Assembly (NCBI RefSeq): GCF_021513135.1
Contig: NZ_CP090980.1
Span: forward strand, 496,001 to 560,000
From: Vibrio sp. SS-MA-C1-2
GTDB lineage: Bacteria > Pseudomonadota > Gammaproteobacteria > Enterobacterales > Vibrionaceae
Direction of reading: 5' to 3'
Length of the DNA: 64,000 nt
Shown here: positions 55,103-64,000 of the stretch, in pieces
How positions within the stretch are numbered: the stretch's first letter is position 1
How the letters are laid out: every line of letters starts with the position of its first letter
Notes under the pieces: generated by a model
Seen by the model: the letters and a program-made list of their open reading frames with translations, nothing else
The model's database searches: none
Told to the model about the DNA's origin: nothing
Translations under genes and position numbers: made by a program

Positions 55103-57112
55103 ATGTTTCAAGACAATCCGTTATTAGCACAATTAAAAAAACAGATGCAAGACGAGTTACCTAAAAAAGAAGGAACGATCAAAGGAACCGATCGTGGCTT
55201 CGGATTTTTAGAAACTGATGACAAAAAAGATAATCTATTTATTCCCCCTCCCTACATGAAAAAAGTCATACATGGTGACCGTGTTACTGCCATTGTTCGT
55301 ACCGAAAAAGAGCGTGAAATTGCGGAACCTCAAACCTTAGTCGAACAAGGTATGACCCGTTTTGTCGGCCGTATTAAGCTGATTAAGAAACGTTTATTTG
55401 TCGTACCCGATCACCAACAACGTAATGATCCTATTGCTGCTAAGTTAGTCAAAGGATTAACGAAAGATCAATTTGTCGAAGGCGATTGGGTTGTTGCTAA
55501 CATAACCCGACATCCATTAACTGCGGATGAAGGCGGTTTCCAATGCCAAATCAGTGAAAAAATTGCGGCTAGTGATGATCATATTGCACCATGGTGGGTA
55601 ACACTTGCTCATAACGATCTCCCGAATAGTGAGCCTGAAGGTCGAAGTGAATGGCCACTACTTGATGAAGGCCTACTCCGTAAAGATCTCACCGAATTGC
55701 CTTTCATTACGATTGATGGTGATTCAACCAAAGATATGGACGATGCACTTCATACGACACAACATGACGATGGGACATTCACATTAACCATTGCCATTGC
55801 GGATCCAACAGCTTATATCGCGGCCGATGACGCATTAGATGCTGAAGCTCGCTCTCGTGGCTTTACCATCTATCTTCCGGGTAAAAATATCCCGATGTTG
55901 CCTCGTGAATTAGCTGACGACCTATGTTCATTGATCGATAATCAACAACGACCAGCCATTTGTTGTGAAGTCACTATTGCAGAAGATGGTACTATCCAAG
56001 ATGATTTCAATTTCTTTGCTGCCAATATCGTTTCTCACGGTCGATTAAGCTATAACAATGTCTCTGATTTTATCGAACAACAAGAGTCTACAAGCTCATT
56101 GAATAATGACGTTTGGCAACCATCATCTGAAATTGCACCACAACTGTTAGCATTACGTGCGCTAGCAAAGGCTCGTACAACGTGGCGTGAAACGCATGCG
56201 GTCACCTTCCCTGATCGCCCTGATTATCGTTTTGAATTGGGTGAAAATAGTGAAGTGTTAGCTATCCATGTTGATGAGCGTCGAATTGCTAATCGCATGG
56301 TTGAAGAAGCGATGATCACTGCCAATATCTGTGCCGGTAAATTACTGCAACAGAAATTTAATCTGGGTATATTTAATACTCATGCGGGATTCTCTGCTGA
56401 ACGATTTAATGATGTAATGTCTATTTTAGAAGAGACTGAAGCACCTTTTGAGAAAGAACAACTTCTCACTGTTGAAGGCTTTAGCGCACTACGTCGTTGG
56501 TTAAATCAGCAACCTTCCACTTATTGGGATAGCCGCCTACGCAAGCATCAATCTTATAGCTTAATTGCCCAAGATCCTGCGCCACATTACGCCATGGGCT
56601 TAGAGGTTTACGCAACGTGGACATCTCCTATACGTAAATATGGCGACATGATTAACCACCGTTTAATCAAAGCTGCAATTCTTGATCACCAAGATGAGCA
56701 AACTATCCCTCAAGATCTTGCAGAAGAGTTAATGCTACATCGCCGTCATCACCGTATGGCAGAGCGTACGATTTCGGATTGGTTATATACCATGCTACTC
56801 GCTGACGATGTCGAAAAGAAAACGGTTTTTTCTGCTGAGATTTTTGACATTAACCGTGCAGGAATGCGTGTTCGTCTGTTAGAAAATGGCGCAGCGGCCT
56901 TTATACCTGGTTCATTAATTTGTGATACAAAATCACGTATCGAGTGTAGTGCAGATAAAGGAATGATATTGATAGATAACCGCCCTGAATTCAAACTGGG
57001 TGATGTTGTCGACGTTTATCTTTCAGAAGTAAAGAAAGAGAGTCGTAACTTAATCGCCGCTCCCGTATTGGCTTTTTTAGAGCCAACACAAATTACTGAA
57101 GAAAATAAGTAA
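55103..57112 (+). CDS. rnb: Exoribonuclease II
   Basis: Degrades single-stranded RNA 3' to 5'. 669 residues (E. coli 644): N-terminal cold-shock domain ([20 protein letters not shown]), RNB catalytic domain with the Asp cluster [15 protein letters not shown], and a C-terminal S1 domain ([20 protein letters not shown]). [20 protein letters not shown] is the other RNB hallmark. A terminator follows. Confidence 0.95.
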   Translation: MFQDNPLLAQLKKQMQDELPKKEGTIKGTDRGFGFLETDDKKDNLFIPPPYMKKVIHGDRVTAIVRTEKEREIAEPQTLVEQGMTRFVGRIKLIKKRLFVVPDHQQRNDPIAAKLVKGLTKDQFVEGDWVVANITRHPLTADEGGFQCQISEKIAASDDHIAPWWVTLAHNDLPNSEPEGRSEWPLLDEGLLRKDLTELPFITIDGDSTKDMDDALHTTQHDDGTFTLTIAIADPTAYIAADDALDAEARSRGFTIYLPGKNIPMLPRELADDLCSLIDNQQRPAICCEVTIAEDGTIQDDFNFFAANIVSHGRLSYNNVSDFIEQQESTSSLNNDVWQPSSEIAPQLLALRALAKARTTWRETHAVTFPDRPDYRFELGENSEVLAIHVDERRIANRMVEEAMITANICAGKLLQQKFNLGIFNTHAGFSAERFNDVMSILEETEAPFEKEQLLTVEGFSALRRWLNQQPSTYWDSRLRKHQSYSLIAQDPAPHYAMGLEVYATWTSPIRKYGDMINHRLIKAAILDHQDEQTIPQDLAEELMLHRRHHRMAERTISDWLYTMLLADDVEKKTVFSAEIFDINRAGMRVRLLENGAAAFIPGSLICDTKSRIECSADKGMILIDNRPEFKLGDVVDVYLSEVKKESRNLIAAPVLAFLEPTQITEENK

Positions 57113-57173
57113 AAGGCATCATCACTTTCTGCGGAAAATAGAAAACCAAATAGAAAGCGAGTAATCACTTCTC

Positions 57174-57215
57174 ACGCTCGATAGGAGACCATCTCTCTTA
57201 TCGAGCGTTATTTTA
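57174..57215 (+). terminator. Terminator after rnb
   Basis: ACGCTCGATA (57174-57183) pairs exactly with TATCGAGCGT (57199-57208), followed by tattttatt. Confidence 0.85.
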
Positions 57216-57241
57216 TTCAAATAGTTAAAAAAGCAGGACTT

Positions 57242-57787
57242 ATGGCGTTAAAATCGACCATTTACAAAGCGCATATCAATGTTGTCGACTTAGATAAACA
57301 CGTTTATCTCGACATCCCACATACTATTGCTTGTCACCCCTCAGAAACATTGCAACGTCTAATGTTACGCGTTGTGGCGTGGGGGTTGAACGCAGATGAA
57401 GCATTACAGTTTACCAAAGGGGTAAGTTCGACCGAAGAGCCGGATCTGTGGCAAAAAAGCTTAAGTGATGAAATTGAACTCTGGATTGATCTTGGCTTAC
57501 CCGATGAAAAGCGCATTAAGAAAGCAGCAAGTCGTGCTAAAAAGGTCATCATTTATGCCTATAACGATAATGCAGCAAAAGTGTGGTGGAAGCAGAATAA
57601 AGCAAAAATTGAAATGATTAAAAATGTTTCTATCGTGTTTATCGATAACCAAACATTATCTCAATTAGAAAAAATTGTTGATCGATCAATGCAGCTGCAA
57701 TTCACAATCGAAAGTGAGCAAGTATGGTTAAGCAGTGGTGATGATAGTTTAACGATTAACCCTGAATGGTGGTTAAAAAGAGACTAA
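57242..57787 (+). CDS. yaeQ: YaeQ family protein
   Basis: 181 residues, same length as E. coli YaeQ. Matches the family through MALKSTIYKAHINVVDLDKH, LSDEIELWIDLGLPDEKRIK and KAASRAKKVIIYAYNDNAAK. The fold is related to PD-(D/E)XK nucleases; once linked to RfaH-like suppression, its function is not established. Confidence 0.92.
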   Translation: MALKSTIYKAHINVVDLDKHVYLDIPHTIACHPSETLQRLMLRVVAWGLNADEALQFTKGVSSTEEPDLWQKSLSDEIELWIDLGLPDEKRIKKAASRAKKVIIYAYNDNAAKVWWKQNKAKIEMIKNVSIVFIDNQTLSQLEKIVDRSMQLQFTIESEQVWLSSGDDSLTINPEWWLKRD

Positions 57788-57983
57788 AGAAGAGAAATCG
57801 GCAGAAAAAATAAAAAATATGATCTTTTTTTATTATAAAAATGAAAAAATTTGAGCTAGATCGAGAAAAAATTAACAACAAAAAACAAAATAATAATAAA
57901 AATCAACAACTTGAAAGTTTAAAACTCGATTTGTTACTGGTTATTCAATCAAAGATATCACAAATAAAATAAAAAAAGCAGTC
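57788..57983. other. A-rich stretch between yaeQ and guaC promoter
   Basis: No gene. Very AT-rich with A runs (about 57840-57960); no repeat recognised. Confidence 0.5.
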
Positions 57984-58011
57984 TTGTATGAAAAGTTTTT
58001 ATTCATATAAT
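57984..58011 (+). promoter_or_regulatory. Promoter immediately before a terminator hairpin
   Basis: TTGTAT (57984-57989) and TATAAT (58006-58011), 16-bp spacer. Transcription would begin around 58018, at the first base of the following hairpin. Confidence 0.65.
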
Positions 58012-58017
58012 ACTGAA

Positions 58018-58053
58018 AACCGGAGAGCTTGCAAAAGCCTCCGGTTTTTTTTT
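58018..58053 (+). terminator. Intrinsic terminator or attenuator in the guaC leader
   Basis: aaccggag ... cctccggtt followed by nine T, ending 52 bp before guaC. It may end yaeQ transcripts, but a consensus promoter lies directly in front, so it could attenuate guaC. A second possible -10 (TATACT near 58078) lies after it. Confidence 0.8.
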
Positions 58054-58104
58054 GCCTGTACTTTCTATTGTAACTTTATACTGTAACTCTGAAGGAATAA
58101 CGTA

Positions 58105-59148
58105 ATGCGTATTGAACAAGATCTTAAACTGGGCTTTAAAGATGTATTATTCCGCCCGAAACGCTCAACGTTGAAGAGCCGTTCTCAAGTAGAACTAAAT
58201 CGTAAGTTTACTTTTAAGCACAGCGGCCGTCAGTGGTCTGGTGTTCCAATTATTGCCGCTAACATGGATTCAGTTGGTAGCTTTGCAATGGCAAAATCAC
58301 TTGCTGAACACAATGTAATGACGGCGATTCACAAGCATTACACCGTTGATGATTGGGCTGAGTTTGTAAAGAATAACGACGCATCAGTCCTTAACAATGC
58401 GATGGTTTCAACAGGCACCTCTGAAGCAGAATTCCAAAAAACTAAAGATATCATGGCATTAAGCGATGATTTCATTTTTATCTGTATCGATATTGCTAAT
58501 GGTTACTCAGAGCACTTAGTCCAGTATGTTGAACGTGTTCGTGCTGAGTTCCCAGACAAAGTTATCAGTGCTGGTAACGTGGTAACAGGCGACATGGTAG
58601 AAGAACTTATCCTTGCAGGTGCAGACATGGTTAAAGTCGGCATCGGCCCAGGTTCTGTTTGTACAACTCGTGTTAAAACAGGCGTAGGTTACCCTCAATT
58701 ATCAGCAATTATCGAATGTGCTGACGCTGCACACGGCCTAGGTGGCACAATTATCGGTGACGGTGGTTGTTCATGTGCTGGTGATGTTTCTAAAGCATTC
58801 GGTGGCGGTGCAGATTTTGTTATGCTTGGTGGTATGCTAGCGGCACACGAAGAGAGTGGCGGTCAGTTAATCGAAGAAGATGGCAAAACATTCATGAAGT
58901 TCTACGGAATGTCATCTAAGAGCGCGATGGACAAGCACTCAGGTGGTGTAGCAACTTACCGCGCAGCTGAAGGTAAAACCGTGGTATTACCATACCGTGG
59001 TCCAGTAACAAACACTATCCAAGATATCATGGGTGGCGTACGTTCAACTTGTACTTATGTCGGTGCTGCGCGCCTTAAAGAGCTAACGAAGCGTACAACC
59101 TTCATCCGTGTTCAAGAGCAAGAGAATAACGTTTACGGCCGCGAGTAA
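58105..59148 (+). CDS. guaC: GMP reductase
   Basis: Converts GMP to IMP with NADPH. 347 residues, the same length as E. coli GuaC, with catalytic Cys186 in [18 protein letters not shown], and [52 protein letters not shown] provides the ribosome binding site. Confidence 0.96.
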   Translation: MRIEQDLKLGFKDVLFRPKRSTLKSRSQVELNRKFTFKHSGRQWSGVPIIAANMDSVGSFAMAKSLAEHNVMTAIHKHYTVDDWAEFVKNNDASVLNNAMVSTGTSEAEFQKTKDIMALSDDFIFICIDIANGYSEHLVQYVERVRAEFPDKVISAGNVVTGDMVEELILAGADMVKVGIGPGSVCTTRVKTGVGYPQLSAIIECADAAHGLGGTIIGDGGCSCAGDVSKAFGGGADFVMLGGMLAAHEESGGQLIEEDGKTFMKFYGMSSKSAMDKHSGGVATYRAAEGKTVVLPYRGPVTNTIQDIMGGVRSTCTYVGAARLKELTKRTTFIRVQEQENNVYGRE

Positions 59149-59195
59149 GCCGTAACACTTCGGAATTTTCGATAGATTTTTTCAGAGTTGAATAG

Positions 59196-59228
59196 AAAAA
59201 GACCGCATTTTTAGCGGTCTTTTTTTTG
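59196..59228 (+). terminator. Terminator after guaC
   Basis: AAAAAGACCGC pairs with GCGGTCTTTTT, continuing into more T. Confidence 0.95.
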
Positions 59229-59272
59229 CTATTTAATCTTGTTATTAATAACTGTTCTTTTTACTCCAGTGA

Positions 59273-60598
59273 TCACTTAGCCACATTACCTGCGACATTT
59301 AACGTATCCCATGTACGGGCAAAAGGAGGGGCATAGCAAAAATCAAGGTAACCTAATTGCGAGGTTGTCATTTTCGCCGTCACAGCAACAGCCAGCGCAT
59401 TCACTCGCCCTACCGCACCTTTTTTGCCGACTACTTCTCCGCCCAATAACACTTTACTGGCTGGTGAATAGATCAGCTTAACCATGATATCTTCTTGACC
59501 TGGGTAGTAATCAGTCTGATTCTTATCTTCAATCAACACCGTCTTATACGGAATATCAAAACGTTTAGCCGTTGCTTCTGTGATGCCCGTTGTGGCTAAT
59601 TCTTGATCTAATACCTTCAAGCATGAAGAACCCAAGAAGCCCTCTAAAAAGGTCTCTTTACCCGCTAAATGGTCCGCCATCATTCGTGCTTGTTTATTGG
59701 CCGTTGTCGCGAGAGGAAGGTAGACAGGCTGTTCTAACACTTGATGATGCGCCATCGCACAATCCCCCATCGCATAAATATTTGCATCATTCGTTTGACC
59801 CAATTTATCCGTTAGTAGCGCACCATTTTGGGCTTTATCTAGATCAAAAAGCTCGGTATTTGGTTTAAAGCCAAGAGAGAGAATAATAATATCTGCAATA
59901 ACACTGCCACTATCGGTGATCACGTTATAGCTACCATCACTATTATCTTCAATACGATTTACAGTACAATTTAACTTTAATTCACACTGTTGATTAATCA
60001 TATCCTGTTCAACAATATTGACCATTTCTGAGCTAAATTGATGGGTTAAAATAGAGGCTTCGCGTTCGATAACCGTCACGTCTTTACCTAGATGATGTGC
60101 GCTATCAAAGACTTCTAATCCGATAAAACCGGCACCAATCACACAGATGCGTTTAAGATCTAGGTTATTAAATGCTTCTTTAACCGCTAAACCATCTTCT
60201 TGAGTCGTCAAAGTATAAACATGTTTAGGGTTATACGACCCAAAGTTTGGTTTAATCGGCGTAGCGCCAGTACAAATAATTAATTGGTCATAGCTTTCAC
60301 TATAGGTTGTCCCTTCTGACTCAATAAATAGTGTCTGATTATCACGATTTAGCGATAAAACTTGGCTGTTTACACGAAGATCTAGGCCAGATTTAATCGC
60401 TTGCTCTGGGGTGCGAGAGATCATTCGCTCAGTATCATCAAACATATTGGCGGTAAAATAAGGTAAACCACATGCACCGAAAGAGACATAATCTCGTTGC
60501 TCAATCACCACAATTTCTTCATCTCGACAGTTTCTTCTATATTTAGCAGCAAAGCTCATACCTGCAGCATTACCACCAATCACGACTGTTTTTTTCAT
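59273..60598 (-). CDS. CoA-disulfide reductase-like FAD/NAD(P) oxidoreductase
   Basis: 441 residues from ATG 60598 (MKKTVVIGGNAAGMSFAAKY). FAD-binding GGNAAG, the single redox Cys43 in VSFGACGLPYF (the SFxxCG motif of CoA-disulfide reductases and NADH oxidases), a second NAD-binding GAGFIGLEV, IYAMGDCA for FAD, and the C-terminal dimerisation domain. There is no rhodanese domain. Possible substrates are CoA disulfide, cystine or polysulfide. It lies directly after the cystine carrier gene, which suggests reduction of disulfides or sulfur stress linked to cystine uptake. Confidence 0.85.
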   Translation of the reverse strand: MKKTVVIGGNAAGMSFAAKYRRNCRDEEIVVIEQRDYVSFGACGLPYFTANMFDDTERMISRTPEQAIKSGLDLRVNSQVLSLNRDNQTLFIESEGTTYSESYDQLIICTGATPIKPNFGSYNPKHVYTLTTQEDGLAVKEAFNNLDLKRICVIGAGFIGLEVFDSAHHLGKDVTVIEREASILTHQFSSEMVNIVEQDMINQQCELKLNCTVNRIEDNSDGSYNVITDSGSVIADIIILSLGFKPNTELFDLDKAQNGALLTDKLGQTNDANIYAMGDCAMAHHQVLEQPVYLPLATTANKQARMMADHLAGKETFLEGFLGSSCLKVLDQELATTGITEATAKRFDIPYKTVLIEDKNQTDYYPGQEDIMVKLIYSPASKVLLGGEVVGKKGAVGRVNALAVAVTAKMTTSQLGYLDFCYAPPFARTWDTLNVAGNVAK

Positions 60599-60624
60599 TT
60601 TTTCTATTTCCATAAACATGAATA

Positions 60625-60655
60625 AGTCCCTGCTATTCGTTCAATAACAGGGACT
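60625..60655 (-). terminator. Hairpin between tcyP and reductase gene
   Basis: AGTCCCTG (60625-60632) and CAGGGACT (60648-60655), with extra pairing inside; it sits 26 bp before the reductase start. Only a weak T stretch follows, so readthrough is likely. Confidence 0.6.
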
Positions 60656-60688
60656 CTATTTTGATTAAATCATTTTATTCAATCAATC

Positions 60689-62095
60689 TTAAATTGTTGC
60701 TTGTTCATTTTGTGGTTGAACCACTGCAGCATCAAACTGCTCGTTATTTAATGTTTTATTACTATGCGCAGTTAATAGGCCAGATAACATAGAACCAGAG
60801 ATATTCAGTGCCGTACGCGCCATATCTATCAATGCTTCAATCGAGACTAAAATTGCTACAACGGTAATATCTAAGCCCATCATCGTTAATACTGCGATAG
60901 CGGCAAACGTTGCACCACCACCCACACCAGCAATACCAAATGAAGCAATTGCAATCACCACAACCAACTGAAGGATGAAACCAAGATCAACAGGGATACC
61001 CATCACTTGTGCCGCCATAATTGCTAACATAGCAGGGTAAATTCCCGCACAACCATTCTGGCCAATGCTTGTTCCAAAAGTCGCAGACATATTTGCCGTC
61101 TCTTCATCCACCCCCATTGTTTTGGTTTGCGTATCAACATTAAGAGGAATAGCCGCCATACTTGAACGAGAACCAAAACCAAACACCAATACTGGCCAAG
61201 TCTTCTTCATAAACTGTTTAGGAGAAAGACCAAACATTGAGACCATGACAAGATGAACAAGGTACATGGCAGTGATAGCGGCATAACTTGCCACTAAGAA
61301 GCGTCCCATTTCAGCAAGAGCAAATAAGTTATTGGTCATCATAAACTTAGTCATCAGTGCAAATACACCGTATGGCGTCAGTTTCAGGATTTCACGAACC
61401 ATTGAAAGTACCACTTCTTTCGCTGCATTGATAAAATCAATAAAACTTTGTATTTTTTCTGGCTTACGCTTTTTAACTTGGAGTACACAATAACCAAGGA
61501 ACATACCAAACAGAACCGTGGATAACGTTGAAGTTCGTTGTGACCCTGTTAACATATCAAAAATATTCGAAGGAATAATTGAAAGTGCAAGACCAGAAAG
61601 TCCTTTATCTGCCAGTGAGCTCTGCGCTGACATAATAGATTGACCACGTGCCGCAACCGCATCACTGCTTCCAATTGAGTTAACCAGCGTATTTGCATCA
61701 ATACCAAATAGGTAGATACTAGCGACACCAATAATCGCAGAGATTGCAACAGTAAATAATAATACCCCAATCACTTTAGGCGCAATTTTAGACAATGCAC
61801 CGTTTCCATCAACATTCATAATTGATGAGATCATTGCCACAAAGACCAATGGAATAACGATCATCTGAAGCAACTTAATATAGCCTTTACCAAAAACGGT
61901 AATTAATTCAGAAAAACCCGCCAGTGATTCATTGCCATAACCAAAGACTAATTGGATTGCTCCACCAAATAATAAACCTCCCACTAACGCACTTAATACT
62001 CGATAATTAAAACTCTTCTTCTGCTTTTTAAACTTGGATAACATAAAGTAGAAAGCAAAAAAGAGAAGACTTAACATAATAAACGCCATACTCAT
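60689..62095 (-). CDS. tcyP: L-cystine uptake carrier TcyP (DAACS family)
   Basis: 468 residues, 8-9 membrane helices, close to E. coli YdjN/TcyP (463): FGKGYIKLLQMIVIPLVFVA, ILKLTPYGVFALMTKFM, GFGSRSSMAAIPLNVDTQTK, FGTSIGQNGCAGIYPAMLAI and LVSIEALIDMARTALNISGS. Imports cystine and related sulfur compounds with Na+ or H+. It forms an operon with the reductase downstream. Confidence 0.93.
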   Translation of the reverse strand: MSMAFIMLSLLFFAFYFMLSKFKKQKKSFNYRVLSALVGGLLFGGAIQLVFGYGNESLAGFSELITVFGKGYIKLLQMIVIPLVFVAMISSIMNVDGNGALSKIAPKVIGVLLFTVAISAIIGVASIYLFGIDANTLVNSIGSSDAVAARGQSIMSAQSSLADKGLSGLALSIIPSNIFDMLTGSQRTSTLSTVLFGMFLGYCVLQVKKRKPEKIQSFIDFINAAKEVVLSMVREILKLTPYGVFALMTKFMMTNNLFALAEMGRFLVASYAAITAMYLVHLVMVSMFGLSPKQFMKKTWPVLVFGFGSRSSMAAIPLNVDTQTKTMGVDEETANMSATFGTSIGQNGCAGIYPAMLAIMAAQVMGIPVDLGFILQLVVVIAIASFGIAGVGGGATFAAIAVLTMMGLDITVVAILVSIEALIDMARTALNISGSMLSGLLTAHSNKTLNNEQFDAAVVQPQNEQATI

Positions 62096-62340
62096 CAGTA
62101 CACCTCAACAATCCATAAATAATTAATAATAAAGAAAAATTTTATGCGGTTATTATAGATTTGAGAAAAAGATATTCAACATTATCAAGCAAAGAGGAAA
62201 TTAAATTCATATCACAATTCCAACATAAAATATTAATTTCATTGTGAGTTAATTAACACAAATAAAGGTTAATTTATTAATTAAATAATTAAAGGTCTCA
62301 ATTTTACATCATTAATAAATATAAAATATTAGTCACCTTT

Positions 62341-62354
62341 TTGATATAAATCAA
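62341..62354. promoter_or_regulatory. Perfect FNR/CRP-family box
   Basis: TTGATATAAATCAA equals the FNR consensus TTGAT-N4-ATCAA. It lies about 246 bp before tcyP; glgA ends on the other side, so tcyP is the only gene it can control directly. The rest of the 62096-62506 gap is AT-rich and holds no gene. Confidence 0.6.
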
Positions 62355-62441
62355 TATTAATAAGACGTAGATATAAATCCTGTCTTATATCATTATTATT
62401 AATAGTGATAAACAAAGTAAATAAAGATAATTGAGAGGAAA

Positions 62442-62478
62442 ATAAAAAGCCAACCACCTAAAGAATTAGACAGTTGGC
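62442..62478 (-). terminator. Terminator of glgA
   Basis: GCCAAC (62449-62454) and GTTGGC (62473-62478); on the minus strand the stem is followed by tttttatttt. Confidence 0.7.
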
Positions 62479-62506
62479 AATAACAAAGGAATGAAAAATA
62501 TAAATA

Positions 62507-63970
62507 TTAAACTAGCTGCTTATATAGCGCATGATACTCTTTTGCGACATCACTCCAAAGGAATTTTTTCCCCATCGCTCGTAATTGAACTTGACGGAAT
62601 TCATTCTTCTCTTGGATATAGAAAAGTAAGCTTCGTTGTAGGGTCACTAACAGCGTCATTGGCTCAGGAGTTAGGAAGCTAAAACCTGTTGCTTCTTCTG
62701 GTTCATTATCAAAATCAATCACCGTATCGGCTAAACCACCGACAGCTCGTACGATAGGTAACGTTCCATACACCATGCTATAAAGTTGATTTAAACCACA
62801 AGGTTCAAATAAAGATGGCATCATAAAGAAGTCTGAACCAGCTTCAACCCAGTGGGCTAAACGGTTGTTATAAGCTTCAACAAATGCCAACTTATTTGGG
62901 TATTGAGCAGCAATGGCATGCAACTCTTTTGCTAATACCGGATCACCTGTCCCGACAATCACCACTTGAACTTGATTCTTCAAGAATTCAGTCAGGATCG
63001 GTAGTAGAAAATGAATACCTTTTTGTTCGGTTAAACGACAAACCATCCCATAAATAGGAATATCACCAACAGGGAGTCCCACTTCGGCTTGTAAGGCCTT
63101 TTTGCAAGCATTCTTACCACGAACCATACTATTTAAATTAGCACGATATTTTTGTGGAATGTCTTTATCTAACTCTGGGTTCCAGTCGCCATAATCACAA
63201 CCATTAATAATCCCAGAAAGATCATCACGGCGGCTAGCAAACTGATCAGACAGACCATGAGCACCAAGATAGGACGTTAACTCTTCAGCATAAGTCGGGC
63301 TAACGGCATTGATCTTATCGGCACATAAAACGCCAGCTTTAAGGAAGTTAACGTAATCGATATGTTGTTCAAATTGCAGATTAAAGTTTGCCAATAACTC
63401 AGGAATGAATTTAAGCTCATAATAGGAGTAAATCCCCTGAAATACCGCATTATGAATCGTAATAACACTTTTACTATTTTGATAAAAAGCACTATCTTGG
63501 TAGCGATATTTAAGTAAATAAGGAACTAACCCGGTATGCCAGTCATTACAGTGAACGATATCTGGTTTAAACCCGATCTGTTCAGCACAATCTAATGCGG
63601 CAGCACTAAAGAAAGCAAAACGCTCGCCGTTATCCTGATATGCTTGATTATTTTCAGCATAAAGCTCTTTACGATCATAGTACTGGCTAGCATCGATACC
63701 ATAAACTAAAGTTTGATCAAGCTGCATTTCCATCAAGTTATAATCTTGCTCAGGAGAGCCAGAAAAACTCGGCAATGTGCATGCTTTAACTAATTTTGCT
63801 TGTTCACGATTCTTAATTGAACGATAGAAAGGCATTACAACACGGACATCATGTCCTTGTTCAATTAATGCTTGCGGCAGAGACTTAGCAACATCTGCTA
63901 AGCCTCCAGTTTTCGCTAACCCTTCAACTTCAGATGCAATAAAAAGAATCTTCAATTGTTTAGAAGCCAA
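62507..63970 (-). CDS. glgA: Glycogen synthase
   Basis: Transfers glucose from ADP-glucose to glycogen. 487 residues of the GT5 family with the ADP-glucose-binding KTGGLADV near the N-terminus, HNDWHTG-like HCNDWHTGLVPYL, GIINGCDYGDWNPELD and MMPSLFEPCGLNQLYSMVYG. The start is TTG 63970, preceded by AAGGAAT; an ATG close by is out of frame. The upstream part of the gene cluster (glgC or glgB) lies beyond the window. Glycogen genes are classic CsrA targets, and csrB is in this window. Confidence 0.94.
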   Translation of the reverse strand: MASKQLKILFIASEVEGLAKTGGLADVAKSLPQALIEQGHDVRVVMPFYRSIKNREQAKLVKACTLPSFSGSPEQDYNLMEMQLDQTLVYGIDASQYYDRKELYAENNQAYQDNGERFAFFSAAALDCAEQIGFKPDIVHCNDWHTGLVPYLLKYRYQDSAFYQNSKSVITIHNAVFQGIYSYYELKFIPELLANFNLQFEQHIDYVNFLKAGVLCADKINAVSPTYAEELTSYLGAHGLSDQFASRRDDLSGIINGCDYGDWNPELDKDIPQKYRANLNSMVRGKNACKKALQAEVGLPVGDIPIYGMVCRLTEQKGIHFLLPILTEFLKNQVQVVIVGTGDPVLAKELHAIAAQYPNKLAFVEAYNNRLAHWVEAGSDFFMMPSLFEPCGLNQLYSMVYGTLPIVRAVGGLADTVIDFDNEPEEATGFSFLTPEPMTLLVTLQRSLLFYIQEKNEFRQVQLRAMGKKFLWSDVAKEYHALYKQLV

Positions 63971-64000
63971 CTTTCATTCCTTTTTCAATCACAACAATAC

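Overview
The window looks like part of a Vibrionaceae genome of the Aliivibrio/Photobacterium type. The evidence is its AT-rich DNA, about eleven copies of an ERIC (127-bp palindromic repeat) family, a CsrB RNA with a VarA/UvrY-type site, a VemP-like arrest peptide ahead of a second SecD-SecF pair, and a flavin reductase resembling FRase I of luminous vibrios. Several genes (secDF paralogue, orphan ackA, deaD, guaC, rnb, rbs genes) sit on chromosome II in related vibrios, so chromosome II is a reasonable guess, but this is inference.

Layout. 1-4.75 kb is decayed accessory DNA: a shortened integrase with two small companion genes, a frameshifted KfrA-like gene, and a secreted/membrane alpha/beta hydrolase gene interrupted by one in-frame stop. 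5.1-16.7 kb is a sugar-acid island: GH88 unsaturated glucuronyl hydrolase, a TRAP transporter (P and fused QM), a GH154/DUF2264 protein, KduD, an RpiB-type uronate isomerase, KDG kinase, KDPG aldolase, N-acetylglucosamine kinase and a divergent LacI regulator with a palindromic operator and CRP site. Together these would import unsaturated glucuronyl-GlcNAc disaccharides (hyaluronan- or heparosan-like), split them, send the uronate to pyruvate plus glyceraldehyde-3-phosphate, and phosphorylate GlcNAc. The island ends at a TnpB remnant and a dead P4-type integrase (16.8-18.5 kb).

18.7-31.3 kb holds a MATE pump, YfcC-like carrier, aspartoacylase-like enzyme, MntP, the tail of a ribose operon (rbsK-rbsR only), glycogen debranching enzyme GlgX and SecD2-SecF2. 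At 31.6-32.0 kb, upstream of secD2, is an exported 151-residue protein whose C-terminus matches the VemP translation-arrest motif; an ERIC copy lies between it and secD2. Then come an M20 peptidase and FadE.

36.8-37.8 kb is the most striking locus: a CsrB-family sponge RNA whose centre has expanded into eight tandem ~62-nt units, each with four GGA motifs, about 45 GGA in all. A 38-nt palindrome containing the VarA/UvrY site lies upstream.

38-64 kb is ordinary chromosomal content: CysB-type regulator, YeiR GTPase, acetate kinase, EAL protein, DeaD helicase, flavin reductase, EamA exporter with AraC regulator, ribosome hibernation factor, RluF, OmpA-like lipoprotein, orphan PTS IIB, orphan RelE-like toxin, RNase II, YaeQ, GMP reductase, a TcyP cystine carrier paired with a CoA-disulfide-reductase-like enzyme, and glycogen synthase. 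Clear hairpin terminators separate most units.
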